DNA from: an uncultured Algibacter sp.
Lineage (GTDB): Bacteria > Bacteroidota > Bacteroidia > Flavobacteriales > Flavobacteriaceae
NCBI RefSeq assembly: GCF_947490405.1
Contig: NZ_CANLGU010000008.1
Location: 62,001-126,000 of the forward strand
Length of the DNA: 64,000 nt
Direction: 5' to 3'
Both the position numbers and the translations under genes were made by a program. Each line of letters starts with the position of its first letter. The first letter of the stretch is position 1. The notes below the pieces were generated by a model, which searched no databases, was not told where the DNA came from, and was given only the letters and a program-made list of their open reading frames with translations. Below, piece by piece: positions 54,566 through 62,928 of the stretch.

Positions 54566-54734
54566 AGAATAAATTTTATGATTTCAAAAATACTGTTTAT
54601 CTGTTTTAAATGAAATTGTACATCTTTAATTTTTAAAGCGAAAAATTTATAATCATTTTATGATTTTTGTTACCTAAAAGTATTTGGAAAACTTGTATCT
54701 TAGAATAGAATTTAACTCATTAAAGAAGACGATT

Positions 54735-55034
54735 ATGACAGTAAATTTTCAGTATGTAAATGTAGATGTAAGTGAAACTCTTTCAGCTTTCACAAAAGAG
54801 AAATTAGAGAAATTATTTAACAAATATGAATTTTTAATAAGTGCCTCCGTGTATTTTAAACAAGACGATAAAGATCACGATAAAGGTAAAATATGTAATA
54901 TAGAACTAAGTTTACCTGGGCCCCGAATTTTTGCTAATTCAAATGAACATAATTTTGAAGTTTCTGTACGCGAAACGATTAAAGATTTAGAACGTCAATT
55001 AAAAAAGCGAAAACAAGTTTACAAAACGCATTGA
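54735..55034 (+). CDS. hpf: Ribosome hibernation-promoting factor (short HPF)
   Basis: 99 residues from ATG 54735 (MTVNFQYVNVDVSETLSAFT); the ATG at 54684 would add 17 residues not seen in the family. HPF/YfiA proteins bind the 30S decoding centre and inactivate ribosomes in starved cells. Motifs include FTKEKLEKLFNKYEFLISAS and the basic C-terminal LERQLKKRKQVYKTH. It has only the S30AE domain and so is a short form. A 34-base perfect palindrome follows as terminator. Confidence 0.9.
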   Translation: MTVNFQYVNVDVSETLSAFTKEKLEKLFNKYEFLISASVYFKQDDKDHDKGKICNIELSLPGPRIFANSNEHNFEVSVRETIKDLERQLKKRKQVYKTH

Positions 55035-55063
55035 GAAGCTTATAATTACAAAATATTGAATGT

Positions 55064-55097
55064 AAAAATGGTTAAAATTTAAATTTTAACCATTTTT
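55064..55097. terminator. Bidirectional terminator between hpf and rlmH
   Basis: A perfect 34-base palindrome: AAAAATGGTTAAAATTT (55064-55080) directly followed by its exact inverse AAATTTTAACCATTTTT (55081-55097). Both orientations end in a T-run. It separates convergent genes. Confidence 0.8.
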
Positions 55098-55116
55098 TAT
55101 TGACGGAAATAACAGT

Positions 55117-55590
55117 TTATTTATGGTGATAGGGTTCATTTCGTAAAATAGTAAAACCTCTGTAAAGTTGCTCAATAAAGAATAAGCGAATCATTTGATG
55201 AGAAAATGTCATTTTTGATAATGATAATTTTCCATTAGCCTTTTTATAAACGTCTTCAGAAAACCCATAGGGGCCACCAATAACAAATACTAATTGTTTG
55301 ATACCAGAATTCATGTGTTTTTGCAAATAAGATGAAAACCCTATAGAATCTAATTGTTTTCCATTTTCATCCAACAATATTAAAGTTGTATTTGGTGTAA
55401 TGTTATTCAAAATAAGTTCGCCTTCTTTTTGTTTTTGTTGGGCTTCACTTAAGTTTTTAGAGTTTTTTATATCTGGAATAATGTTCAAAGAAAATTTCAC
55501 ATAAAACCCTAAACGTTTAATGTATTCGTCTATTAAGCTGATAAGTAGCTTGTTGTCAGTCTTGCCAATAGCTATTAGATTTATATTCAT
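55117..55590 (-). CDS. rlmH: 23S rRNA (pseudouridine1915-N3)-methyltransferase RlmH
   Basis: 157 residues, the standard length. SPOUT-fold enzyme methylating pseudouridine 1915 in helix 69 of 23S rRNA using SAM. Motifs: TLILLDENGKQLDSIGFSSY, VFVIGGPYGFSEDVYKKANG and the C-terminal RLFFIEQLYRGFTILRNEPYHH. Convergent with hpf; its start is 130 bases from nadC in the opposite direction. Confidence 0.96.
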   Translation of the reverse strand: MNINLIAIGKTDNKLLISLIDEYIKRLGFYVKFSLNIIPDIKNSKNLSEAQQKQKEGELILNNITPNTTLILLDENGKQLDSIGFSSYLQKHMNSGIKQLVFVIGGPYGFSEDVYKKANGKLSLSKMTFSHQMIRLFFIEQLYRGFTILRNEPYHHK

Positions 55591-55690
55591 ATGAGCAAAA
55601 TTAGTATTTCCTATTTATGAATAATGCATTTAAATAAGAAAAAATCGAAAAATTCGTAAATGTAAAATATAATAAAGTCAATCAATTTCT

Positions 55691-55698
55691 TATTTTTG
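55691..55698 (+). promoter_or_regulatory. Candidate -7 element for nadC
   Basis: TATTTTTG lies 22 bases before the nadC ATG, matching the Bacteroidota -7 consensus (TAnnTTTG). The -33 TTTG is not obvious, so only this half is supported. Confidence 0.4.
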
Positions 55699-55720
55699 TT
55701 CACGATTAATTAGCAATATT

Positions 55721-56581
55721 ATGATAACACAAGAGCAATTTGATACAGAAGTAAAGATGATTATTGCCAATGCAATACGTGAAGACGTAGGAGATGGCGA
55801 TCATAGTTCCCTAGCTTGTATCCCAGAGAATGCCAGAGGAAAAGCAAAACTTTTGGTAAAAGATAAAGGGGTTATAGGTGGTGTGAATTTTGCTAAAAAA
55901 GTATTTGCTTATGTTGATAAAAACTTAAAGTTAGATGTTCGTATTGAAGATGGTTCAGAGGTTACCTTTGGAGATGTTGTAATGTATGTTGAAGGATCTT
56001 CTCAGTCTATTCTAAAGGCGGAAAGAACGGTGTTAAATGCTATGCAACGTATGAGTGCTATTGCTACTAAAACCAGAACATTTGTTGATTTGATTGAAGG
56101 AACAAAAACTAAAATTTTAGATACAAGAAAAACAACACCAGGAATTCGTGTACTAGAAAAATGGGCAGTTAAAATTGGTGGTGGTGAAAATCATAGGTTT
56201 GCACTATATGACATGATTATGCTGAAAGACAATCATATTGATTTTGCTGGCGGCATTACTAAAGCTATCGAGACAACTAAACAATATTTAGCCGAAACAG
56301 GAAGGAATTTACAGATTATGGTTGAGGCTAGAGACTTATTTGAAGTTCAAGAAATATTAAATAATGATGGAATTTACAGGATTTTGTTAGATAATTTCGA
56401 TTATGAAGACACAAGAAAAGCAGTAAAGCTGATTGGGGATAAGTGCTTAACTGAGTCTTCAGGAAATATTAATGAGACAACTGTAAGACATTATGCAGAA
56501 TGTGGTGTTAATTATATTTCTTGTGGTGCCTTAACACATTCTGTTCACAATATGGATTTAAGTTTAAAAGCTGTAAAGTAG
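55721..56581 (+). CDS. nadC: Nicotinate-nucleotide pyrophosphorylase (carboxylating)
   Basis: 286 residues. Quinolinate phosphoribosyltransferase in NAD synthesis. Motifs REDVGDGDHSSLA, ERTVLNAMQRMSAIATKTRT, the KILDTRKTTPGIRVLEKWAV segment, GGGENHRFALYDMIMLKDNH and SGNINETTVRHYAECGVNYI are characteristic. nadA and nadB are not in the window. It is transcribed with the BrkB and priA genes (85 and 23-base gaps). Confidence 0.97.
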   Translation: MITQEQFDTEVKMIIANAIREDVGDGDHSSLACIPENARGKAKLLVKDKGVIGGVNFAKKVFAYVDKNLKLDVRIEDGSEVTFGDVVMYVEGSSQSILKAERTVLNAMQRMSAIATKTRTFVDLIEGTKTKILDTRKTTPGIRVLEKWAVKIGGGENHRFALYDMIMLKDNHIDFAGGITKAIETTKQYLAETGRNLQIMVEARDLFEVQEILNNDGIYRILLDNFDYEDTRKAVKLIGDKCLTESSGNINETTVRHYAECGVNYISCGALTHSVHNMDLSLKAVK

Positions 56582-56666
56582 TTTTATTACTTCTGAATAA
56601 TACATTTAAGTTTACAAACCATCTTTATTTTAATAACTTTGCTGATACTAAAAAAGCAAATTATTA

Positions 56667-57620
56667 ATGCCGAAATCCTTTGAAGAAAAGCTTGATGAAG
56701 TACCAATAGTAAATGTATTGGTGCGTTTTTTTAAGCAATTAAAGCTTCCAGGTCTTGAAGGTTTATCTTTTTATGATTTATTAGTACTTTATATAACGGG
56801 CATAGTAAAAGGTGCGCTTACTACACGGGCAAGTGCGATAGCTTTTAGTTTTTTTACAGCAATATTTCCTTTTTTGTTATTCGTTTTAATCATTATTCCT
56901 TATGTGCCAATTGATGATTTTAAAATGGAATTTTTGCAATTTTTGGAATCTTTCTTGCCACCAAGTACTTCTGATTTTTTCTTTCAGAATATTTTTGAAA
57001 ATATAGATCAGACTGAACGCGGAGGCTTATTGTCATCTGTGTTTGTACTTTCAATGCTTCTAATGGCCAATGGTGTTAATGCAGTGTTTTCTGGTTTTGA
57101 ATATTCTTATCATGAGCAGTTAACGCGTAACGTTTTTAAACAGTATATGTATGCATTAAGCATAGCAATAATACTTGTGTTTTTAGTTATTTTAACTATT
57201 ATTGTTTTGGGTTATATTCAAATATATGTAGTACAAGGATTTGTCCATGCACTGGAAGATAGAGGTTTTGAAGTTGATTCTGGTGGCGTATTTTGGGCGG
57301 GTGTGGTTAAATATTTGTTTTTTGTTTTAATGATTTACATCGCTACAGCAACCCTATATTATTTTGGCACAAGAGAGGGTAAGGAATCTAGGTTCTTTTC
57401 AATTGGTGCTTTGTTTACTACATTACTTATCATGCTTACATCTTATTTGTTTGGTGTGTATATAGAAAACTTTAGTCAGTATAATAAGTTGTATGGCTCT
57501 ATTGGAGCTTTGTTAATTCTTTTATTTTATTTGTGGCTAAATGCTAATATTTTGTTGTTAGGTTACGAGCTTAATGCATCACTCCAGTATTTAAAAAAGT
57601 ATCCTAAAAAGGAAGAATAA
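56667..57620 (+). CDS. YihY/BrkB family inner-membrane protein
   Basis: 317 residues. About six transmembrane helices. Family markers are ALTTRASAIAFSFFTAIFPF, the LSMLLMANGVNAVFSGFEYS segment, and SYLFGVYIENFSQYNKLYGS with LLILLFYLWLNANILLLGYE. Formerly annotated as ribonuclease BN by error; function of the family is not established. Lies between nadC and priA. Confidence 0.88.
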   Translation: MPKSFEEKLDEVPIVNVLVRFFKQLKLPGLEGLSFYDLLVLYITGIVKGALTTRASAIAFSFFTAIFPFLLFVLIIIPYVPIDDFKMEFLQFLESFLPPSTSDFFFQNIFENIDQTERGGLLSSVFVLSMLLMANGVNAVFSGFEYSYHEQLTRNVFKQYMYALSIAIILVFLVILTIIVLGYIQIYVVQGFVHALEDRGFEVDSGGVFWAGVVKYLFFVLMIYIATATLYYFGTREGKESRFFSIGALFTTLLIMLTSYLFGVYIENFSQYNKLYGSIGALLILLFYLWLNANILLLGYELNASLQYLKKYPKKEE

Positions 57621-57643
57621 TTTTAATTTATCACATTCAGTTT

Positions 57644-60097
57644 ATGTCTTTCTTTATAGATGTTATTATTCCAATTCCTTTACAAAAACTGTTTACGTAT
57701 AGTATAACGCCATCAGAGGCCGATTTCTTAAAAGTAGGTATGCGTGTAGCTGTTCCTTTTGGGAAATCTAAAATATATACAGGTATTGTTTATAACATTC
57801 ATAATAATGCGCCAATAGCTTATGAGGCTAAGGATATCCAACAAATTCTTGATGAAACGCCTATTGTAAATCAAACACAATTGCAACTTTGGGATTGGAT
57901 TTCAAACTATTACATGTGTACTTTAGGAGACGTTATGCGAGCTGCATTGCCTAGTGCCTTTATTTTAGAAAGTGAAACGGTAATTACAAAAAATAGTGTT
58001 AAAGCTATTGATGAGTCAACTTTGAAAGATGATGAGTTTTTAGTTTACGAGGCTTTACATCATCAATCAAATTTAAAAATTCATGATATTTCTAATATTC
58101 TTGATAAGAGTAATGTAATACCTGTTATAAAAAGACTTATTGAAAAGGAGGCTATTTCTGTAGATGAAGAAGTCTATGAAAAATACAAACCAAAATTGGT
58201 GCGCTATGTAAAGTTGCATACTAATTTTACTTCTGAAAATGAGCTTCAAAGTTTATTGGATAATTTAAATAAGGCACCCAAACAGCGTGATGTGGTAATG
58301 ACTTTGTTCTCTATTTCAGCTCAAACTAAAAAGCCAGTAAAAGTTTCAGATTTATCGAATGAAAGTGGTGCGTCATCATCTATTATTAAAGTTTTGATTG
58401 ATAAAGGTGTGCTGGAAGAATATCATATTCAAACAGATAGGTTTCAATATTCAGGTAAAGATACAGAGGATTCAAAACAACTTAATAAGTCTCAAGAAAC
58501 AGCTTTGGGTGAAATTAAGTCGTCTTTTGAAACTCATAACGTTACTTTATTACATGGTGTAACATCCTCAGGAAAAACAGAGGTTTATGTTAAACTTATA
58601 GAGGATGTCTTAAATGAAGGCAAGCAAGTATTATACTTGCTTCCTGAAATTGCATTAACGGCTCAACTTATTACAAGGCTTCAACATTATTTCGGAAAAC
58701 AAGTAGCTATTTTTCATTCTAAATACTCAGTTCATGAACGTGTTGAGGTTTGGAATAACGTACTGCATAATTCCGCTAGTGCGAAAATAGTTTTAGGTGC
58801 ACGCTCGTCTATATTTTTGCCTTTCAATAATTTAGGTCTCATTATTGTTGATGAAGAGCACGAACAATCATTTAAGCAATTTGATCCTGCACCGCGTTAC
58901 CACGCTAGAGATACTGCTGTTGTTTTAGCTAGTATGTATCAAGCCAAAGTGCTTTTAGGTTCAGCAACACCAAGTCTGGAAAGTTACTTTAATGCTAAAC
59001 AAAATAAGTATGGTTTTGTTGAAATTACAAAGCGTTATAATGATGTTTTAATGCCAGATATAGAGCTTGTTGATATTAAAGATAAGCTTAAAAAGAAGCG
59101 CATGAAAGGGCATTTTAGTGATAGACTCATTGAGGAAATGACTGAAACCTTAAAATCTGGACATCAAATTATTTTATTTCAAAATAGACGTGGTTTTTCA
59201 CCAATTGTAGAGTGTAAAACTTGTGGGCATTCTCCACAATGTCCCAATTGTGATGTGAGTTTAACTTATCATCAATATAGAAATCAACTGCGCTGTCATT
59301 ATTGTGGTTATAATATGGCAATGAAGCAGGATTGCGAAGCTTGTGGAAGTCAAGATTTAGATAACAAAGGTTTTGGTACAGAGCAAATAGAGGAGGAGGT
59401 AAAACAGTTGTTTCCAGAAAATAAAGTAGCCAGAATGGATTTAGATACCACCAGAGGAAAATATGGTTACGAAAAAATTATAACCGCATTAGAGCAGCAA
59501 GAAATTGATATTTTGGTAGGTACACAAATGTTAACCAAAGGTTTGGATTTTAGAAATGTAAAATTGGTAGGCGTTATGAATGCTGATACTATGCTAAACT
59601 TTCCAGATTTTAGAGCTCATGAAAGAAGTTTTCAGCTTATGTTACAAGTTTCGGGTAGGGCAGGACGAACAGAGGAGCGAGGTAAGGTGTTGATTCAAAC
59701 TTATAATCCGCATCATAATATATTACAGCAAGTATCTACCAATAATTATATTGATATGTTTAATGAGCAGATGAACGATCGGTATAATTATAAATATCCG
59801 CCAGTATATAAACAGATAAAAATCACATTAAAGCATAAAGATTATAATAGAGTAGAGACAGCCTCCATATGGTATGCTAAATCTTTAAGGCAGGTTTTTA
59901 AAGAACATGTTTTAGGACCAGAATCTCCACCTATAGCTAGAATTAGAAATCAGTTTCATAAAAACATCTTAGTAAAGATACCCAAGCAACAATCGTTAGC
60001 AAAAACAAAAAAAGCTATCATTAAAATTAATAATAGCTTTTTAAGTATAAAAGATTTTCGGTCGGTTAAAGTAATTTTAAATGTCGATAACTTTTAA
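57644..60097 (+). CDS. priA: Primosomal replication-restart helicase PriA
   Basis: 817 residues. Superfamily 2 helicase that reloads the replisome at stalled forks. The 3'-DNA-binding N-domain (about 1-100), a winged helix, Walker A GVTSSGKTEV (near 305), DEEH in LIIVDEEHEQSFKQF, LGSATPSLESYF and the helicase C domain are all present. Eight cysteines form the two PriA zinc-binding sites (CKTCGHSPQCPNC, RCHYCGY, CEACG). It ends 15 bases before the convergent LytTR gene. Confidence 0.96.
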   Translation: MSFFIDVIIPIPLQKLFTYSITPSEADFLKVGMRVAVPFGKSKIYTGIVYNIHNNAPIAYEAKDIQQILDETPIVNQTQLQLWDWISNYYMCTLGDVMRAALPSAFILESETVITKNSVKAIDESTLKDDEFLVYEALHHQSNLKIHDISNILDKSNVIPVIKRLIEKEAISVDEEVYEKYKPKLVRYVKLHTNFTSENELQSLLDNLNKAPKQRDVVMTLFSISAQTKKPVKVSDLSNESGASSSIIKVLIDKGVLEEYHIQTDRFQYSGKDTEDSKQLNKSQETALGEIKSSFETHNVTLLHGVTSSGKTEVYVKLIEDVLNEGKQVLYLLPEIALTAQLITRLQHYFGKQVAIFHSKYSVHERVEVWNNVLHNSASAKIVLGARSSIFLPFNNLGLIIVDEEHEQSFKQFDPAPRYHARDTAVVLASMYQAKVLLGSATPSLESYFNAKQNKYGFVEITKRYNDVLMPDIELVDIKDKLKKKRMKGHFSDRLIEEMTETLKSGHQIILFQNRRGFSPIVECKTCGHSPQCPNCDVSLTYHQYRNQLRCHYCGYNMAMKQDCEACGSQDLDNKGFGTEQIEEEVKQLFPENKVARMDLDTTRGKYGYEKIITALEQQEIDILVGTQMLTKGLDFRNVKLVGVMNADTMLNFPDFRAHERSFQLMLQVSGRAGRTEERGKVLIQTYNPHHNILQQVSTNNYIDMFNEQMNDRYNYKYPPVYKQIKITLKHKDYNRVETASIWYAKSLRQVFKEHVLGPESPPIARIRNQFHKNILVKIPKQQSLAKTKKAIIKINNSFLSIKDFRSVKVILNVDNF

Positions 60098-60112
60098 TTT
60101 AGTTGTTAATGT

Positions 60113-60808
60113 TTAAATATTATTTAAGGCATCAACTAGTTGTGTCTTCTTGTTTCTACTTAAAGGAATCTCGTAAGCACCAACTTCAACATTTTTGCTG
60201 TTAAATCTATCAATCTTATCAAGATTCACAATGTAAGATTTGTGTATTCTTAAAAACTTTCCTTCTGGTAGTTCAGCTTCAAAAGACTTCATTGTAGAAA
60301 GTACAACTAAGCTGTTTTCTTCAGTAACAAGTTTTACATAATCACCAAGGGCTTCAATCCACTTAATGTCTTTAATGTAAACTTTACGTTTTTTAAGATT
60401 ACTCTTTACAAAAATATGTTCACCCTCTTCTTCGTTAAAGTCTAAAGTCAATCTATGTTGTTCTAAAGCTTTATCAACAGAGGTATTAAATCGTTCTCTT
60501 GTAATGGGTTTGTGTAAGTAATCGGTAGCGTCATAATTAAATGCTTTAAAAGCATACTCAGTTTTACCGGTTACAAAGATAATTTGGGGTTTGTTGTTTA
60601 ATACGTCTAAAAGTTCAAATCCATTCAACACTGGCATTTCAATGTCTAAGAAAATAAGATCAACTTGATGCGTATTTAAACCATTTTTAGTTTCTAAAGC
60701 ACTACTGTACTCTGCTATTAAGTTTAGAGAAGGGTGATTCTCGACTAACTTAACAATAGAGAGACGTTGTATTGCTGAATCGTCTACTACTACACAGTTT
60801 AAAGTCAT
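60113..60808 (-). CDS. LytTR-family response regulator
   Basis: 231 residues. Receiver domain (1-120) with acidic pocket Asp9/Asp10 and phospho-acceptor Asp55 (LIFLDIEMPV), Lys about 104 in HKP. LytTR DNA-binding domain at the C-terminus (about 130-230: IFVKSNLKKRKVYIKDIKWI then ALGDYVKLVTEENSLVVLST, ending FLRIHKSYIVNLDKIDRF). No LytS-type histidine kinase is next to it, so it is an orphan here. Convergent with priA; divergent from rpsF, with a 210-base shared upstream region. Confidence 0.92.
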   Translation of the reverse strand: MTLNCVVVDDSAIQRLSIVKLVENHPSLNLIAEYSSALETKNGLNTHQVDLIFLDIEMPVLNGFELLDVLNNKPQIIFVTGKTEYAFKAFNYDATDYLHKPITRERFNTSVDKALEQHRLTLDFNEEEGEHIFVKSNLKKRKVYIKDIKWIEALGDYVKLVTEENSLVVLSTMKSFEAELPEGKFLRIHKSYIVNLDKIDRFNSKNVEVGAYEIPLSRNKKTQLVDALNNI

Positions 60809-60953
60809 AACATTTTATATTATTTCGGTTAAGATATCGACAATAGTACGAATAATTCGGTTAAAAACCAAAAATCATCGTTAAAATGCGCTTTTTAACA
60901 TAATTTTAACAAATTTGACTTAACGCTTTTTTGCTAATAAATAGGAAGACTTA

Positions 60954-60987
60954 TTGTTGTGTAATATATAGAATTTATTTATTTTTG
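60954..60987 (+). promoter_or_regulatory. Promoter of the rpsF-rpsR-rplI operon
   Basis: TTG at 60957-60959 (or 60954) and TATTTTTG at 60980-60987, ~20 bases apart, fit the Bacteroidota consensus. The rpsF ATG is 32 bases downstream of the -7 box. Confidence 0.7.
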
Positions 60988-61018
60988 CAGCCAATTTTTA
61001 ACAATAAAAACGATTTTT

Positions 61019-61357
61019 ATGAATCATTATGAAACTGTTTTCATCTTAAATCCCGTTTTATCTGAAGATCAGATAAAGGAAACAGTAAAGAAATATGAAG
61101 ATTTTCTTGTTTCTAACGGCGCTAAGATGGTATCAAAAGAAGATTGGGGGCTTAAAAAATTAGCTTATCCAATCCAAAACAAAAAAAGTGGGTTTTATCA
61201 CTTATTTGAGTACGCCGTATCAGGTGAAGTAATTGACGCTTTAGAAATAGAGTTTAGACGTGATGAGCGTTTTATGCGTTATTTAACTGTGAAGTTAGAC
61301 AAGCACGCTATTTCTTGGGCAGAAAGAAGAAGAGAAAAACTTAAACAAAAAGCGTAA
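61019..61357 (+). CDS. rpsF: 30S ribosomal protein S6
   Basis: 112 residues. [20 protein letters not shown] is the S6 start, with [20 protein letters not shown] and the [18 protein letters not shown] end. S6 binds S18 on the 30S platform. First gene of the conserved rpsF-rpsR-rplI operon; 2 bases before rpsR. Confidence 0.97.
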   Translation: MNHYETVFILNPVLSEDQIKETVKKYEDFLVSNGAKMVSKEDWGLKKLAYPIQNKKSGFYHLFEYAVSGEVIDALEIEFRRDERFMRYLTVKLDKHAISWAERRREKLKQKA

Positions 61358-61359
61358 TT

Positions 61360-61659
61360 ATGGCAACATCTATAGAACAACAATCAAAAGGAAAGAAAGA
61401 CGGTGAGATTAGATATTTAACGCCTCTTAATATTGATACAAACAAAGCAAAGAAATATTGCATGTTTCAAAAAACTGGAATCAAGTACGTTGATTACAAA
61501 GATCCAGATTTTTTAATGCGTTTTATAAACGAGCAAGGTAAAATTTTACCACGTCGTTTAACAGGAACATCTTTAAAGTACCAAAGAAAAGTAGCCATAG
61601 CTGTAAAAAGAGCACGCCACTTAGCTTTAATGCCTTACGTAGGAGATTTATTAAAATAA
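61360..61659 (+). CDS. rpsR: 30S ribosomal protein S18
   Basis: 99 residues, including a short N-terminal extension typical of Bacteroidota. The S18 core is [20 protein letters not shown] then [13 protein letters not shown]. Forms a heterodimer with S6. 13 bases before rplI. Confidence 0.97.
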   Translation: MATSIEQQSKGKKDGEIRYLTPLNIDTNKAKKYCMFQKTGIKYVDYKDPDFLMRFINEQGKILPRRLTGTSLKYQRKVAIAVKRARHLALMPYVGDLLK

Positions 61660-61672
61660 AATACACATAACA

Positions 61673-62119
61673 ATGGAACTTATATTAAAACAAGACGTTG
61701 AAAATTTAGGATTTAAAGACGATGTTGTAACAGTTAAGAACGGTTATGGTAGAAACTTTTTAATTCCTCAAGGACAAGCCATTTTAGCAACAGTATCTGC
61801 TAAGAAAGTTTTGGCAGAAAATTTAAAGCAACGTGCTTTTAAAGAAAAGAAAATAGTTGATGATGCTAATAAAACTGCTGAAGCAATTAAAGCATTAGAA
61901 ATTAAAATACCTGCAAAAGTTGGTTCTGGAGACAAATTATTTGGATCTGTAAACAACATTGATGTTGCGGCGGCTTTAGAAAAAGAAGGACAATCAATTG
62001 ATAAAAAATTCATTACAGTTACAACTGTAAAGCGTTTAGGTAAATATACTGCTGTAGTACGTTTACACAGAGAAGTGTCAGTTGATTTAGATTTTGAAGT
62101 TATTGCTCAAGCAAAATAA
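61673..62119 (+). CDS. rplI: 50S ribosomal protein L9
   Basis: 148 residues. MELILKQDVENLGFKDDVVT, the N-domain motif GYGRNFLIPQGQAILAT, then the long connecting helix (about 40-75) and C-terminal domain (LFGSVNNIDVAAALEKEG). Last gene of the operon; a terminator follows. Confidence 0.97.
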   Translation: MELILKQDVENLGFKDDVVTVKNGYGRNFLIPQGQAILATVSAKKVLAENLKQRAFKEKKIVDDANKTAEAIKALEIKIPAKVGSGDKLFGSVNNIDVAAALEKEGQSIDKKFITVTTVKRLGKYTAVVRLHREVSVDLDFEVIAQAK

Positions 62120-62141
62120 ACTTTAAAAAATACATAGTATA

Positions 62142-62169
62142 AAGCCTCAACCTAGTTGGGGCTTTTTTT
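62142..62169 (+). terminator. Rho-independent terminator after rplI
   Basis: AAGCCTCAAC and GTTGGGGCTT arms (one G-T wobble), loop CTA, followed by a T-run. Confidence 0.85.
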
Positions 62170-62221
62170 ATAGAATTATTAGGTATCTGTTTTTACAGAA
62201 TATAAAAATTGATTTTTGTTT

Positions 62222-62692
62222 ATGAAATATTCTAGACTTACAAAAGAGCAGTTTGAAGAATTACACCAAGAATTTATTAATTTTTTGGCAACACAGTCTA
62301 TAACCCACGAAGAGTGGACCAATTTAAAAACTAATAAGCCAGAAATGGCTGAAATGGAGTTAGATGTTTTTAGCGATCTAATTTGGGAAGGCGCCTTAAA
62401 CAAAGCTGAATATTTAGAGCATTTTGCACCACAACATATGTATTTGTTTCATTTTGATGAAGCTAATATGCATGCCATTGTTGTAAATGTTAAGAATGAA
62501 TCGATTGATATTACTACACAAGAAGGGTATGATTGGCTTCGTGAAAATTTGATGGATGATAATGTAGAGTTTTTGCAAGCCGATAAAGAATACTCTGAAG
62601 ATAAAAATCTAGATAAATTTAAAATGATTGAACAAGGTGCTGTAATTACAAAAGGCGAGTTGTATCGTTATTTTGATAAATTAATAAATTAA
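62222..62692 (+). CDS. DUF6495-like conserved protein
   Basis: 156 residues from ATG 62222 (MKYSRLTKEQFEELHQEFIN); the TTG 6 bases upstream is not needed. Cytoplasmic, acidic. The sequence continues FLATQSITHEEWTNLKTNKP and ends KFKMIEQGAVITKGELYRYF. I recall this as a Bacteroidota protein family of unknown function (DUF6495). It follows the ribosomal operon terminator and precedes the repeat cluster before hisS. Confidence 0.7.
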   Translation: MKYSRLTKEQFEELHQEFINFLATQSITHEEWTNLKTNKPEMAEMELDVFSDLIWEGALNKAEYLEHFAPQHMYLFHFDEANMHAIVVNVKNESIDITTQEGYDWLRENLMDDNVEFLQADKEYSEDKNLDKFKMIEQGAVITKGELYRYFDKLIN

Positions 62693-62699
62693 ATTGAAC

Positions 62700-62872
62700 C
62701 GTTATTGCGAGGAGTAACGACGTGGCAATCTGTTTAAAATTAAGTAAAGAGTTTTAGTTAAAGAGATTGTTAAGCTTTTTTTCTCATGAAAAAGCTCACA
62801 ATGACGTTTTCATTAATTATTTTTGTCTTTGAAGCAGATAGATGCTTTATATTTCCTGCGATGGCAGGGATC
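62700..62872. repeat. Composite intergenic repeats before hisS
   Basis: An inverted-repeat unit has ends CGTTATTGCGAG (62700-62711) and CTCACAATGACG (62795-62806), complementary except for two transitions, with inner GGCAATCT/AGATTGTT pairs, about 107 bases. A second stem TTTCCTGCGATGGCAGGGAT (62852-62872) is a diverged cousin of the perfect hairpin at 30919-30938. A further CCCGTTTCTACGGG hairpin (about 62909-62922) precedes hisS. No gene is in the 236-base gap. Confidence 0.6.
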
Positions 62873-62928
62873 TATATAAAATAAAAAACACAATCATTAA
62901 AAAAGATTCCCGTTTCTACGGGCATATT

